This document shows, one piece after another, positions 1 through 13,284 of a stretch of DNA of 64,000 nt. Within the stretch, counting starts at the first letter, position 1. Each line of letters opens with the position of its first letter. The notes under the pieces are model-generated. The model had not been told where the DNA came from and ran no database searches. It was given only the letters and a program-made list of their open reading frames with translations. The stretch covers positions 20,961,947-21,025,946 of the forward strand of contig NC_051433.1 in the NCBI RefSeq assembly GCF_001649575.2, in the 5' to 3' direction. Source of the stretch: Kryptolebias marmoratus. Its lineage: Eukaryota; Chordata; Actinopteri; Cyprinodontiformes; Rivulidae. The translations under genes and the position numbers were made by a program.

Positions 1-1700
1 CTGTTAGACTAAAGCATTTACTTTGATACAAACATTTGCTAATACTCATTTACAAGTCTTTTCCTTGCAGTGAAGCATTTTTGCGTGGCAGCGTACTGTG
101 TTTTTACAAGTCAGACTAAAGAAGAAATAAATGAGTTAAAGGAAAATGTGTCGTTAACACCTAAGTCAAAGATATAAGTGATAAAAATAACCGACAGAGA
201 TGTAAAATAAAGCTTTAAAGCAGAACAGAAACGGGTTCTCTGAAAACTCAGTGTTTTCCTCAGTCAACATACTGAAAATGTTTCAGGTAAACCTCTGACT
301 TTGCTTTCATGTAGCTTTAAAACTTAATTACACAAACTGATAACTTCTTGCCAGCGAACTACCGCCAATAAATGTGTAGTTTGTTCATTTACGGTGGTAA
401 ATTCACACATCGGTAGCAATTTGTCAGTAAATAAAAGGGGAAGGCTTGTTTTACCATTGTGCTGAAGCAAATTCTGTATTCAGGAATGCTGACACAGAGA
501 ATAATAGCTGTGCTGAAAGAAAGTCAGTGGATGACCATTCCTGCTGGTCTAATTATGGATATCGCTAACTTGCCGTTATGCTTATCACCAAACCACAAAT
601 TGCTGGTTTTGAATAAATTGTTTCATTGTTGAGTTGTTAGTTAAACAGTCAGAGAACTCACACTACCAGTTTGCTGCGACGACTCCAAGGGGTAATAAAA
701 ACCTCTGAATCTGATGACAGTTATATGGCTTTTTACACAAAATCTGCGTCTTTGCCAATTTTGCTCCTTCGGTCTCTTTAGAAAACCTTTTAAATCCTAC
801 ATACTCTGATCAGAAAAAAACACTCTCACTACCTCACCCTCTGCTTTTATTTATGCATACATTTCTCATATTAATAAGTTTTAATTTGGTCAAATTTAGA
901 TTTGCTGTCCCGATGCAACGTTAGGTTCTGTTTTGTCGAACGACCTGTCATTAGCGGCTTCTCTCGAATGAAACTGACGTGAAAAACGTTTTTTTTTTTT
1001 TTACTTGTTGAGCTTCACCCACTCAAGAACGTCTTAAAGTGTGAATCATATGCTCACATACAAGAAATGCTTTTAAAAAAAACCCTGCAGTTCGCTTCCT
1101 TGTTCCTTGGGCGATGAGAACGAAGCAGAGGATTAAAGGTGCGTTGGAATGTGGAAATGCAATTCGGCATTTGTCACAGCAGAAGCATTTCGTCTGCACC
1201 TGGAAGACGTTGCTTACACAACCTACGCACCTGCATGCCCCAGACTTGTTGGGTGTGTGTGTACATTCTGTGAGCATTCAGACTCAGTGGGCATGAAAAG
1301 GAAAGATAAAAAAAGAAGAACTAGGTAAGAAGGTCAAACCTATGAGATGTATAGGAAATAAAGAAGTAAAACTAAGAGTAAACTAAACAATATATTGGTG
1401 CAGTGGTCCAACAAAAGACTAAGGTTGTATTCTTGACTCTGTCTGAAGCTGTAAAGTGCATAGAAGGATGTTTTCAGTCCCTTTTCTTTCTGTTACCAGT
1501 TGCTTTTTTATCCACCCAAAACACACTCCTGCATGCCAATGGTAAGGTGTCCATCAGCCTTCAAAGCATTAAGACCTCCTTAAACACCCTTTCCCTCTCC
1601 CATTATCTGGTTTACAGGCCAATAACTCAGAGCTCAGAAGATTGTTGTGGTTACAAATAACAAGAAGCCCATTCTCTCTGTGTTCTGCTCAGCAATAAAA
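1..1700. other. Intergenic, no gene seen
   Basis: AT-rich unique sequence with short T-runs near 990. Two overlapping frames (1023-1296) are unrecognised and probably chance. Confidence 0.6.
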
Positions 1701-1701
1701 T

Positions 1702-2692
1702 ACAGCCCCGATTCCAACAAATTTGGGACAGTGTGAAATTTAAATAAAAACAGAATTCAATGATTTGTTCATAAATTCACATTTGATTCATAAGGGAACA
1801 AAGTAGGCACGCAAAATATTTAAACTAAGACACTGTACCAATTTTAGAAAAAAAAACAATAAAAGGTCATTTTGAATGTGATAGCAACAACACATCTCAT
1901 AAAAGTTAGGACAGAGCCATGTTCCCCCACTGTGAAGCATCTCTCCTCTTAACAACAGTCTGTAAACATCTAGGAGCTGAGGGGAGCAGCTGCTGAAGGT
2001 TTTGGAGGGAATGTTGTCCATTTCTGGTCTGATGGAGGATTCTAGCTGTTCAACAGGTCTGAGTCTTTGCCAGATTTTCTTTTCATGATGTGTCGGATGT
2101 TTTCAACTGGTGAAGGGTCTCAGAGAAGACAGCAGCATTTCTGGATGGTGTTCACATAGGGCTTCTTCCTGAGTGTGTTCCTGAGTCCAGAATCAGACCT
2201 GGTTTTAATGCAGCATCGCCTGAGGGCCTGAAGATCACAACATCCAAGATTAACTTTCAGTCTTTGAGCCCAGAGATATGTCCAAATTCTTGAAAGTTTT
2301 TGATGATATTATAAACTGTAGACGATGGGATTCTCAAATCTTCATGGAGGATTGTTATTTTGAAATTGTTCCATTAATTTAGACCTCTGCCCATCTTTAG
2401 TTCTAAGAGATTCAGCCTCTCTAATTAATTGGGGAAAAAAATGCTCTTCCAGCTGTTTCTTATTTGTACCACTTACTTTTACAACCATTTTTTGCCTCTG
2501 TCCCAACTTTTTTTAAGATGTGTTGCTGCCATCAAATTGAGTATTACTTTTTTTTGTTTTAGTTCCAAAAGTAATTTCATAGTTTAATCATTAGTTATGT
2601 TTATTGTGTTCCACTGGGAATAAAACATGTTTCCTCAGATTTGCAATTGCATTGCATTTTGTTTTTAATTACATTTCAGAACTGGGGTTGTG
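1702..2692. mobile_element. Non-autonomous DNA transposon, teleost 'TTGGGACAGTGTG' family
   Basis: The left end has CAGCCCCGATTCC followed by TTTGGGACAGTGTG and AAATAAAAACAGAATTCAATG. The right end has GTTTTTAATTACATTTCAG followed by AACTGGGGTTGTG, an imperfect inverted copy. The interior resembles a very abundant fish element family (phrases such as GTTGTTCAACAGGTCTGAGTC and CTGTCCCAACTTTTTT). No long open frame remains, so this copy is dead. I recognise the family by eye only and do not assign its superfamily. Confidence 0.7.
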
Positions 2693-3420
2693 AATACATT
2701 TTTACTCCAAGGTAAGGATTTTTTGATACTCCATTATGTTTTAAAGGTGTAACAGTTGATAAACTTTTTTATTTTTTAAATAGCATGCTTTTTGCAATGT
2801 GTGAAATAAATTGTAACTTCATTCAGATCACTAACGTTCATTCAGCTGCAGAGCAGAGCAAAAGGGAAACAAGCTGTCATTATTTGCTACAGCTCATTTA
2901 TCTTTAAACACATGTATTTAGACATAATTATCTCTATTGCAGAGCCCATCAAGACAGGCCGGCAAAGTTCATCTGTGTGCGTGAAAGTGTGTGTTTAAGC
3001 CTGGAGATTGCTGGAAAATCGAGACAATGATGTTCCAAGTATTTTTCTTGGGCTAAAATTGCTGTATTTTCCCCTCAGACTCGCACAACAGATGTTTTCT
3101 TGTGTCCCACCTTGTTTTTACAGCGTTGAAACAGTCATGGTCGCCCTCTGATAGTTCATCTGATGCACTGTCGTGTTCAGCTTTGGACCATAACTTCATG
3201 CTTGTTATTTGACGGATCTGCTGCCTGACAGAACAGGCTCTGTTGAGTTATCGGCAGAGGAGCTCGCGTGGTGCCTGTTCATTTAACTTACCAGCTGGTG
3301 AACAGTGCCAGAACAGGGATTCTGTCAAAGAGGCCCAGGAAAAATTACTGCATTTAAGGTGGGTGTAAGTTAAGAAGAGCTTGTGTTCATTATTAAAGCA
3401 TTGGTTCAGATTTTTTAAAG

Positions 3421-3885
3421 TTGGGTTTTGTGAAAACGTTATGAATAATTAATATCTTACCTGTCGTACAGCCTGAACAAATAGAGCTTAATTCTGACCA
3501 GACTGACAAGCTAATGGCTCGCTGTTCATGCAACCGTTCCATTACAAACATTTACACCACTGTCAGTTTTGCATTACACAAATATTTGTACAGGATTTCT
3601 AGACTTATTTGCAAAGCGATAGTGAGCGTGTACAAAGTAAGCTGCTATATCGATTTCTGAAAAATCTCCTGTGTACACAGACACACCACAGAGATTATAA
3701 AAAAAAAAAAAGTTTTGTCCCCAAAAACTCACCTCATGTGGACGGGAGGGGCAAACAAAGCACAAAATGTCAATCTTTGCTTTAAACAATCTCTGCAGTC
3801 GTGTTAATGGGGCCTGAGGTTGTTTAAAAAGCCTTCTGTAACAGGTAAGATGCTGTTTGCTTTTAACCTTTTCACAGAACCACAT
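3421..3885. mobile_element. Inverted-repeat element ('CTTACCTGT' family), short copy
   Basis: The left end has TTTTGTGAAAACGTTATG and AATATCTTACCTGTCGTACA (3426-3470). The right end has TAACAGGTAAGATGCTGTTT and AACCTTTTCACAGAACC (about 3838-3881), whose reverse complement matches the left end over about 40 bp with a few mismatches. It looks like an internally deleted non-autonomous DNA element of about 460 bp. Family unknown to me. Confidence 0.6.
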
Positions 3886-3901
3886 TTTGAAGGCTCTGAA
3901 C

Positions 3902-4115
3902 CAGGGGTGGGTGACCCTGATCCTTGAGTGCCACCATCCTGCATGTTTTACTTGTTCCTCTGCTCCAACACACCTGATTTAAATCAATGGGTGATTAACA
4001 GGCTTCTGCAGAACAAGAAGAGGTGATTTGACCGCTGAATCAGGTGTGTTGGAGCAGGGAAACAAGGAAAACATGAAGGATGGTGGCTCTCCAGGACCAG
4101 GATTGCCTACCTCTG
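3902..4115. mobile_element. Palindromic hAT-type MITE, copy 1
   Basis: This is a near-palindromic element of about 214 bp. The left arm reads CAGGGGTGGGTGACCCTGAT...CTCTGCTCCAACACACCTGAT, and the right arm ATCAGGTGTGTTGGAGCAGG...CCAGGACCAGGATTGCCTAC. It belongs with the copies at 33233, about 47905 and 57718. The target-site duplication is ambiguous here. It carries no protein. Confidence 0.8.
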
Positions 4116-6200
4116 ACCTAAAACTCTCTTATGGCCTAAAAATCAATGGTTGGGAAAAGATTTCAAAGGCGCTTGCTCAGTTTTTCTGGAACTTTTTGAT
4201 TGTATCAGATAACTAACATCAGGAAGTAAAGTTTACTCATCTGTCATAAAGGTGATGAAATCAAAACTCTCCTTACTCCTTGCTTATTTAAGTTTTGTTT
4301 TGAAAGGGGCGAAAAAACGGTCTCTTCTTGCCGTTAACCCCTAAAAAAAACATATCTGCAGATCTCACGTTAACTTTAGTCACGTATTACTTATTATTAA
4401 TGAGACGGCAACTGAATGTGTTCGTCTCATGTCTCAACGATCCACCTTGTTTTCCCAACGGTTGGCAACGACAGTCAAGTCTGAATTTGTTGCAACAGAT
4501 TGACATAGCTACAGAGCTGTTTTTTGAATAAATCAACCCTCCTGGTCACCCTTTAAATCTGCTCGCAGTTCTGTGGAGAAATGCGTCACTGAAAATGATC
4601 AAGTGGAGCTTGTGACAAACCGTTGCAACTTCCTTAATATTGAGCAAGATCCTTCAAAAAAGCTGTACGGACATGTACATTGTTTGCATAATGACCTTAA
4701 ATGATCTGTTCACTTATCTGATCACACAAAGTTAATTTATTTTAAAAGAAAGTTGGATTTTTTTGTCTTTTTGGAGATACAAGGTTTATGGTTAACAGCA
4801 CCAACATTTAATTTGTGAGGCAGCTAACAGTTATTTGCTATGTCAAAGGTGATCTGATAGCGTAAATAACATTGTTTATGCATTTGTTACATCTCAAGAA
4901 TGTTTGAACAATTTGAACACTGTTTGCTTTCATGTGCCACACCTTAAAATTTATCACTGAATTATTCATATTGTGAATTATTCTTGTTTTAAAGGTCCAA
5001 TTTTGGATAAAGTTTTCACATCAATCTGAAGTTCAAACATCAAACATGTCAAAGGCCTTTGTGTCCTTTGACTGTAAATAATTGATAGAAAAGCAAAAAA
5101 CAAATGTCTTTTCTTCAGCTTAGTTGTAAAGACAGCATTCCTGTCATCGCTGCTGTCTGTTCTGGGTCTGAACTCATGCTGACGGCTAAGTCTTGAGTTT
5201 GTTTCAGTGGTGTATTTTCTGCTGTACATATACGTGTGTATGTATAGTCTTTTAAATTTGGCAGTGCTCCAGAGAAAACGCCCTTAATGGAAGACCTAAT
5301 TCACAATTAGCTCCAAATAGTTGAAGCAATCAGGCTTTATTGTGAGAATGTGGAAGTCATCCAAAGGCTAAACAAACGAGATGCAGTGCCTCTGCAGAAA
5401 ATGCCACACACTTCGTTCAATGGACTAAAATTAGGAGGAATGTGTGGAGCAACACGTTCGGCGTAAAGCTCGGTCTGCTGTGTCGTGAACTTACCAACTG
5501 GATCCTAAACAAAACGCCTCGGCTCGGAGCTGCCATGTGTTACAGGTGCAGCTAGAATGTCTCCCTGAGCCGAGAGCGAGAGAGAGAGACACACACACTG
5601 ACCCCGTGTCATGCAAACAAAAACAAACACCGATGGTGGTCACAGTTATTCTTTCCATCTTTTCTCCTTCTTTCCAATTCAACTTTTTTTTTTTCTCTCA
5701 TCTCTACAAAGCAAACAGAGTGCGAACTCTGGATGGAATAGGAGTATGCGCGGGTTGTTGTGACATGTGTGTGTGTGTGTGTGTGGTGGACATTCCTGAT
5801 ACCCTGCCTATGGTGGTATTTTTGTTGTTTTTTTTCTTGCCGGGTGAGATGTTTTGAGTAGCCAGGTCCCCTGCCCAGGGCTCACCTGTTGAGCCCTGAC
5901 AACCAAACAAATGGCTTCCATCGCTGCTCACAGTGACCTCCGACCTCAGGGCTCTGAGTTGCCCTGCAGAGAGGAGCTGTTGGAGACGCCTTCCTGGTTC
6001 AATAACATCTCCCCCCCGGAGCAGCTAAAGAGCTTAGCTGTTTAACACCTGTGACTCCATCCCCCTGAGCTCCAACTCCACCGCTCTTATCTTCCACACG
6101 TCCTCACACAATGTGCAGTCGTTTGTCACGGCTCGCCGTTTGGACAGCTGAATGCAACAACGGTGCGCTCGAGTTTTGCGAGACTGAAAATAAAAAGCTG

Positions 6201-6226
6201 CATTCTTGGAACATATTCCAAGAATG
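6201..6226. promoter_or_regulatory. Perfect 11-bp inverted repeat containing two TTCNNNGAA (STAT-type) sites
   Basis: CATTCTTGGAA and TTCCAAGAATG flank a CATA centre. Both arms contain TTCNNNGAA (TTCTTGGAA, TTCCAAGAA), and a third half-related word TTCCAAATGGAA follows at about 6227-6238. This is the consensus spacing for STAT dimers. No gene is nearby, so any role is inference. Confidence 0.45.
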
Positions 6227-8234
6227 TTCCAAATGGAACCTGAATTAAACTCATTAAATCAATGTATTATAATGTAGAGAATACGTGCACACACAGACAC
6301 TGTACATGGTTTGAATCTACAGCACATCAAGCCCTTCCCACAATGCGATGTAAAAAATATCTACCATTCCGATTAAGACAAAAATGGTGGGGTTGTTTTG
6401 CAAGCAAGCATTTGAAAGTTTTAGCTGTATTTTAACCCAGTCAGCTGTGTTACAAATTAAAGGTAATTTGATCTAAAAATCCCTGTCAACCATAAAATAA
6501 AAACAACAGAATATATAGTTTTGCTATTTAAATGCATAACATGTGCCACTAACATTGATCAGGCACTTTTAATTCGGTAAATTTATCTTTATTTTTTACT
6601 TCTACTTGAACTACTTTGTAATGCTTAAACAGTTGCAGAAAACACAAGGAAACTGCAAGTCAACTATCAAAAGAAAATATTAAAGTTACGTTCTTTAAAA
6701 CATCATTAGTTGAGACGTACAGTAACCTAAACTGGGTTGTTCTGTTAGACAGCTTTGTTTGGAAATCCATCGACTTGCCCTTTTAACACCTGGCTGGAGA
6801 CATTGTTTCCTTACCTCTAGCTGCCGTTGGATTTACGTCATAGTATTTTTGTTTGCATTTTTCCTCCCTGCACCAAAAACAGCAGGACTTACGTGTGTGG
6901 ACATAAACGGGTAAATTCATGCTGCTCTGGTTCACAAGTATTGCTGTGAAACTGGGTCACCTTTTGGTTTTACATTTGGTAAAACACGTCGTCAGTGATT
7001 TGTAGCAGCTGCTTCTCTGATACGAAAACGTCCATCCGTACATTCATTTGATTTTTACCTACTTGTTCAGGGCAGCACAGCAGCCTCACACGCACGGGGC
7101 GAACATGCAAACTTTATGTAGAAGTGTAGCATGAAATTCTGGGCCCCATGTATGAAACCGTCTTGGTGGTGCCATCTTGGTACTCACTTGGTCAGTATCT
7201 CTCACGCATGTTTTCCAACTGGAACTTTTTGAGGGCCCCTCCCTGCAGGGGGTCCTGTGTAAACAATACCACCCCAGTGCTACACCCACGGCCCCAGCTG
7301 TGAGTCGAACCCAAAAAGTTCATGCATTTAAGTCAGTGTTAAAACTACATTTATGACACTTTCAAGTTTTGGCTATGGGTTTGAAGACGTATCTAAGTGC
7401 ACATAAAGAAGTTTATTTAAATAGGTCTGAACTAAATGTACTCTCCTCTTTTTGTCTCTTTTATTTAGTTGTTCCTCCCTACAATCCCCTTTTTCACTCG
7501 GCCTCGTCGCTGTGAAACCTCTGACTGTACCTTTCGGTCAAACGTGACCAACGCATCAACTTCTGGGTCACGCTGGAGTACGCTCAGCCTGAGGCGAATA
7601 TCCTCTTCTGCATGCCAAACACAACAAGGCTTCTGTTATGCCATTAAAACTATAAAAGCAAATATTTACCTTAACGTAATGATAAATTAGGTAGGCCATA
7701 ATTACTTTTTTGACTGAAACACACACAACGTTACAGTTTTATTTCAATTCTAGACTCGTGTGCTATTTTATTTGTGCCTTGGCAAGCTCAGCTGCTTGTT
7801 AAATGCAGATTTTAAAAAGTGCTCGCATTGTTCCCATTCTCAACGAGCCTTAAAACAAACCCCCAGTTTCATATGGCACAAACAGCCATGAGCCCGCGAT
7901 CTAAATATGCAACCGAGTCCACAGCAACAAAAGGAAACTGAATGCACTGGGGAAACAATGCTGCCGTGTGTTGAGCAGCTATTCTGTAGGAGTTCCAAAA
8001 CGTCTTCAGACTCCTTGTTCGGATTATTGAGAAACCCTCCAGTGGAACAGCTCGGGCCCTGTGAGTCAGGCTCGCAGCATACCACCAGGAGCACGTAACC
8101 GCTCGTATCAAACAGATTCAGATGCTGCGCGATGCTGCAATCCAGGACTGTGCTGCCAAGCGCTCCGACAAACAACAGCAGCACCTGCCTGAAAGCTGGG
8201 GCTGAGAGGAGCAGAAGGCCTTGGCTCGAGTGGT

Positions 8235-8237
8235 CGT

Positions 8238-8295
<58 letters not shown>
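8235..8295. repeat. (GT)n microsatellite
   Basis: About 30 GT units, broken once near the start. Likely polymorphic. Confidence 0.95.
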
Positions 8296-8296
<1 letters not shown>

Positions 8297-8634
8297 CTTT
8301 CAGGAGTAATCATGATGAAACAGGACTAGTATTAGGTCATCAGTTCTGCTGGCGTCTCTACAGCTGCTGAGCCTGGCCGGTGGAGACATGTCCACATATG
8401 GAGGTTCTTGAGCTCTAAAAATATTTCACGTTAACAGCTCTTTGCTGGAAACAGAAAATAAAACTTCTGAAGTGGAGACAGCCTGGAGGTTTGTCACACT
8501 TTCAAGAACCAAGAGTGAATTGACACGTTGTTAATACTGTACACTAATTAAATGGACGAAAGCAAGATTTATGGCTGACAACTAAAAAAAAAAAAACTTT
8601 ATTACTGTTATTTTTAAAGGGGTTGTTAGGACAT

Positions 8635-8825
8635 TTTGAAGTGGGATTATAAACAATTAATATCTTACCTGTTGTGGATAGTTCTTTCAAAGACTTCAGT
8701 GTGGAGAAACACAGTTTAAATCTGACTGGATTGATGAGCTCACAGCTAGTCTGGATTACTGTTGCCTTAAAAGTGCTCCATTCTCCAGAATTTTTTGCCT
8801 TAAACAATATGTTTTGTTGTTGTTT
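8635..8825. repeat. 'CTTACCTGT' family, truncated copy
   Basis: TTATAAACAATTAATATCTT followed by ACCTGTTGTGG, then TCTGACTGGATTGATGAGCTCACAGCTAG, match the left part of the elements at 3.4 and 36.2 kb. No right end is found. Confidence 0.55.
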
Positions 8826-10229
8826 CTAAAAATACCCGCGTGAACTCGACATTGTGTCTAATAATGTCTTTATTCACACTGACTGACCAAAAAGGACCTA
8901 AAATGCTGCTGTAACCATACCAGGCCTGTATGTGGCGCTGTTACACTGCCAGGAAAATGCACCAAAATCATAAAAAAACAGGAAACAAGGACCAATGCAT
9001 GAAGCTGGGTACAAACTGTAAACACCAAATCCAAAGTTTTCTACCCCTTTTCTCCCATCAAGTTCTCCTTCGTGACTCAAGTATGTGGCAGAAGTTATTG
9101 TTCATCAGCTGTATCTGCTGATTGATGCAACACAGAATAAGAAGGTTTTGCTTTAGTTGAGCAACTAGTTGCTGCAGCATCTGCAGCACAAACAGAAGCA
9201 ATAAAACATGCTATCACTGTTGTTGGCTTTTGGCCGTCCACACGAAAATGCAAAGGTGGCATTTCTAGAGTTTTTCACTCTGGAACCTGTTTTTAAGAAA
9301 TACTGTTTAAAACATTGCTTCTGTGCAGACATGAGGCTTAAACGCTGGAACGGTTTGATCCCTAAGATACACAGCCAAAACTGAGCCCCACTTCCCCTGC
9401 CAGCGATCATCCCACATCGTCAAAACGATGTTGGAGCCATTTAGCCGTTCCTCTGACGTGGCCAGGTGTGAATCTGTGCTGTGTTCTGCGAGGCAGATCG
9501 TGTGTTTTTTGAGGGAACAGCGGCTGGATAAATATTTGATGACGGTGCCACCTCCTCTCCAGCGCCAGCAGATCATCTCCTGACCTTCAGACACCCAGAG
9601 CTGGATGAATTATTAAGAATGATGCTGTCAGTCACCGGTGTCGGGCCACCTCCTCGCCGAACGGAGAGCGAAGGCTATCTGTGTTCTCATCTCGCTCCGA
9701 TGTCAATCGCCGCACTACCACCTGCTGATTGGACGCTTTGTCCAGGAGGGGGAGAGAAGGAGTCTCTGTCAGCACGCGAAATGTAAAAAAATGAGCAGAT
9801 TCAGCGTAGAGGACAGATGCAGTGATGGATGTGGAGATAAGGGGGAGTGGCTTCAAAGACCTCACATGTGAGGTAAACTGGACTGTTTTTATATTTCTGT
9901 CTGTCTTCATTAAGTGAAAAGAGCCTTCTGCTTTTTAATTCTGTGAACGCTGAGTCAGCATTCACAGACTGTTTTCCTGTTTATGGTATTTCCCGTACGT
10001 TCCATACTTCCACAAACTTTCTGCTTTTTTAAGCATTCAAATATCGAAACATTCGGCTGTAGTTGGGAGCTATGACTTTTGATATTTGTAAGTTTTACAC
10101 TTTTTAAAGTTTTAAATTTTATTTCCTAACTGTTTTCCCCTGTAGAAATACATTGAGATTCAACTGAAGTCAGTCAAAGACATTAATTCATTTCAACATG
10201 CTTGTACTGTTTTTGTCTTTTTATGCTCC

Positions 10230-10560
10230 ATTTAGCATTTAGCTACTGTCTTGCTAATTTTAGCTTTTATACACGGTTTTGCTAATTTTAGGTTTTAGTT
10301 TAGATTTTAGATTTAAATTTGCTGTTTTGCAAATGTTTACTTTTACCCGCTTTGCTAATTTGAGCTTCTAGTTACAGTTTTACTAATTTTAGCTTTGAAT
10401 CATAGCTTTGCTCATTTTATGTTTTGAGCTACGGTCATGCTAATTTTAGCTGTTTGATATGTGCTCAATTTAGCTTTGAGCTCTGTTTTTTGTTTATTTT
10501 AGCTTTGGGCTACACTTTTGCTAATTTAAGCTATTATCTACAGGTTTGTCATTAGCTTCT
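10230..10560 (+). repeat. Diverged minisatellite, ~28-30 bp unit 'TTTTGCTAATTTTAGCTTT'
   Basis: GCTAATTTTAG-like cores recur near 10252, 10279, 10352, 10381, 10410, 10438, 10464 and 10520, spaced mostly 27-30 bp, with a TTTTAGCTTT and CTACAG spacer. Units differ by several bases each, so this is an old tandem expansion. No ORF is maintained. Confidence 0.75.
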
Positions 10561-11464
10561 GTTCTGCTTGTTTTAACGTTTACAGTTTTTTAACTTCTCT
10601 AATAAATTTCAACAAAGTCATTCAGCAACAAGCAGTTACACTTGTGTTTGCATGAAAATGCGGTTTTTCTAAATTATCCTATTGTTTCTTGCACAAAAGC
10701 GGGAATTTACATTGGTGGAAATTTTGTAATTTCTGTTTTTATTGTGCTCAGGGTTTGCAAACGATGAACTTCCTGCGGCAGAGCCCATGTTGGACACGCA
10801 GACGATTGAATTAACTGTGACACGTTAAGCTTTGTTTGGATGAATCTGTCCAGTTTCAACACTCAGCTGTTAAAAGCTGCTGTGTTTGTGCTAGCCTGTA
10901 TGGATTAATCAATGAGCGTGTCTTTGTTGGCAGCAGAGCCTTTAGCTGAGACTGGGAGTTTTATTTTATTGCTTGTCTCCATCTTTCAATACTTGTGTAA
11001 GCAGTTGTGTGCCTGAGTGTGTCTCTGACTGCGCAGACTTGTTTTTGTGTATCTGTCAGCAGATCCCGAGGCCTGTGGTCCAGTGGGCTGCCTCAGCCCC
11101 GAGTAACCTTCTCGCATGATGGTGTCGCATATGATACTTCCTCAGGCTTTGGCCAAACATCACTCCATCCCTCAGCCAACACTCCGACCTGATCCCTTCC
11201 ATCCCCTGGATTCCCTTTTCTGCTGCCCCACAGCCACCCTATGGACACCCACCTCTAATCTCTGCTCCATGTCATGCAGTCCAGGCAACAGCCGGGCTGA
11301 ACTTAGAGCCATTCTCAGTTTGTTTTTTGGCTCTGGCTGGATGCCGGGGAGGAAAAGAACAACATCAGACAAAGTTAGGCTTCAGACTGGGACACAAGCA
11401 AATAGCTCATTATCCATAAAAGGCAATCGACCATTTAGCTGGCCTCCGTGTGTGGTGTGTGTGC

Positions 11465-11705
11465 TCATTTGTCTGTCTGTTATCTCAGAGACCAGAGGAC
11501 AGTTTTTAATGTACATCTACAACTGATTAACTATTGGCATCAACCTGATTTAAAATGACCCCCACAGGTGACCTTAGAAAACACAAAAATAGCTATAATT
11601 CAGCCAGTTTTACAGATATTCAGCTAAAATCTGGTGTAGTAGTAGCTGAGCGTCACCTCGTCAGATGCTCTGAGTGCAAACTGCTCACTTAGGATCTTTG
11701 TGTTT
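11465..11705 (-). repeat. Dispersed ~300 bp repeat, single minus-strand copy
   Basis: The signature words appear in reverse: GTACATCTACAACTGATTAAC, AACACAAAAATAGCTATAATTCAGCCAG, TTTTACAGATATTCAGCTAAAATCTGGTGTAGTAGTAGCTGAG. It is one unit and is truncated at both ends. Confidence 0.75.
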
Positions 11706-13284
11706 TTTAGCACACAAGGTGGTAGGTGATAAGCATTACTTCAAAGAATGCTAGTTTTAACTATATGCTTAAATAAGAGAAAAAAACATTTTAAATTGTG
11801 TTCTTAAATACAATATTCAGCAACTTTAGGACTTCTGCATTGAAGCCAAGAGAAGGCATACTTAAATATTTCTTTTCTTGACATTATCCAGTAATATACC
11901 AGTAATTTATCTCGTCTCGAAACAAAAATATCTGGTCTTATTGGGATACTGCATTTAGTTCTTTGAAACAAGAAGGGCATGTTTACTAGTAATAACCAAA
12001 AATGATTTCAGAACCACAATTAAACAATCGGGGCCCTTTTTTCAATAAAAATCTGAGCCGTCGTGCTGGCAGCTGACTCAAGCTGAAATGAATCTCACAC
12101 GGAGGAGCATCTGCCCCTGATCGATGAATCACTGGAATAGATCATCTCTAAGTGTCATGATAGCAGTCCTGAATGATGAAGCTGGGTGGATCACAAGAAC
12201 TACTCAATAATGCATCATCATCTCTAAAACACAAAGCCAATTTTCTTTTAATAGCGTGTCGAAAAAACACTTGAGATAAGGAAGTAAAACTAGTTTGGTT
12301 ATCTTGAAACAAAGGAGTCATTAATTTGAGATAAAAAAAAAAAGTGAATAAAAGCTGCTACTGTTGTTCTCAGCCTCTATAATCTTCCCAATTTCTTCTT
12401 TGGTGTATTTTAAAAAATATATATTTTAGCCCCATATTAGAGCAACTGTTAAACAGGCACAAAAGGAAAGAAAGAAAAAACTAGTGAAGCAAAATGTGTT
12501 GATCATTTCAAGCGACACTACTCCAATTACTGGGATATTGTTAGACCTCATAGAAAGGGTACGTAGTCAGAAAGAGTTTTTTTTGTTCACAGGTCTCAGC
12601 TGGATGTGTTCAGTGTCTGCCACAGCGTTTTTAATCAAACCTGACCATTTAATTTAGTGCACATAGCCTTAAACATTGAGAAATTGTTGGCATCGTTGTT
12701 CTCCCTGATGCCAAGAGTTTTATGCAACCACTTACCTTGCAATACATTTGAGAAAAGACTTCTCCTTTAATTACACTTCAGCAGAGATCAGCCTAACAGC
12801 AGTTTTCAGCCAGATGAAAACACAAACACTTTGTCTTGTTTGATTGTTTTGTTATATTACAGCTGCTAAACAGCTGCTGGCCGTGGTACTTTCACTCATT
12901 ACAGGATTGATTACGAAAACTTTGGTTCGCAATGTTAGTTTAATACGTAAAAGGACGAGCCTTTTGAAGTAGAGCCTTTTGATTTCCACAAAACGGAAAA
13001 TAGATGGAACCCGAAAATCTGCCAAACGAAATGGTTTCCACTGTAGAGCGTGGAGGTTGTGAACTTTTTTAATACATGGATATGAAGTTTTCTTGAACAA
13101 CCCAAGTGTTTTTTTCTTACAATGATCTTCATAATGAACAATAGACCATATTTTGATCCATGCGAGCTCTTGTCCCTGGGATCTGTCAGGTTTACGCTTG
13201 GGTCTCCCCCACACAACACGGAGAACCATGGTATGGAGGTCTTCTACAGACATCTACAAATTACAGTAGCAAAACACAAAACAG

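Larger units (their letters stand above)
4116..8634. other. Intergenic, no gene seen
   Basis: Mostly unique sequence. Holds a short GT run (5768-5784), the STAT-type palindrome at 6201, a GC-richer stretch at 5.88-6.19 kb and the GT microsatellite at 8235. A fragment near 7075-7310 resembles degraded repeat DNA but could not be named. Confidence 0.55.
8826..13284. other. Intergenic, no gene seen
   Basis: Unique sequence apart from the minisatellite at 10.2 kb and the 300 bp repeat at 11.5 kb. A possible conserved stretch lies around 9420-9640 (GGATAAATATTTGATGACGG, GGATGAATTATTAAGAATG). Low confidence. Confidence 0.5.

Noticed and set aside
6201..6238. Heat-shock element reading of the palindrome
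   Set aside because: The spacing is TTC-NNN-GAA rather than the TTC-NN-GAA of heat-shock elements, so the STAT type fits better.
7290..7315. tRNA-like GAGTCGAACCC word (T-arm resemblance)
   Set aside because: No A-box or cloverleaf can be formed around it on either strand. It is probably part of degraded repeat DNA.
7469..7690. Possible exon after TTTTATTTAG with a frame reading ...RDQRINFWVTLEYAQPE
   Set aside because: The attractive frame is preceded by a stop within a few codons, has no matching donor in frame that I can defend, and recalls no known protein.
7840..8313. 157-codon minus-strand frame beginning with poly His-Thr
   Set aside because: Its start is the translated (GT)n microsatellite. 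The rest matches nothing recognised.
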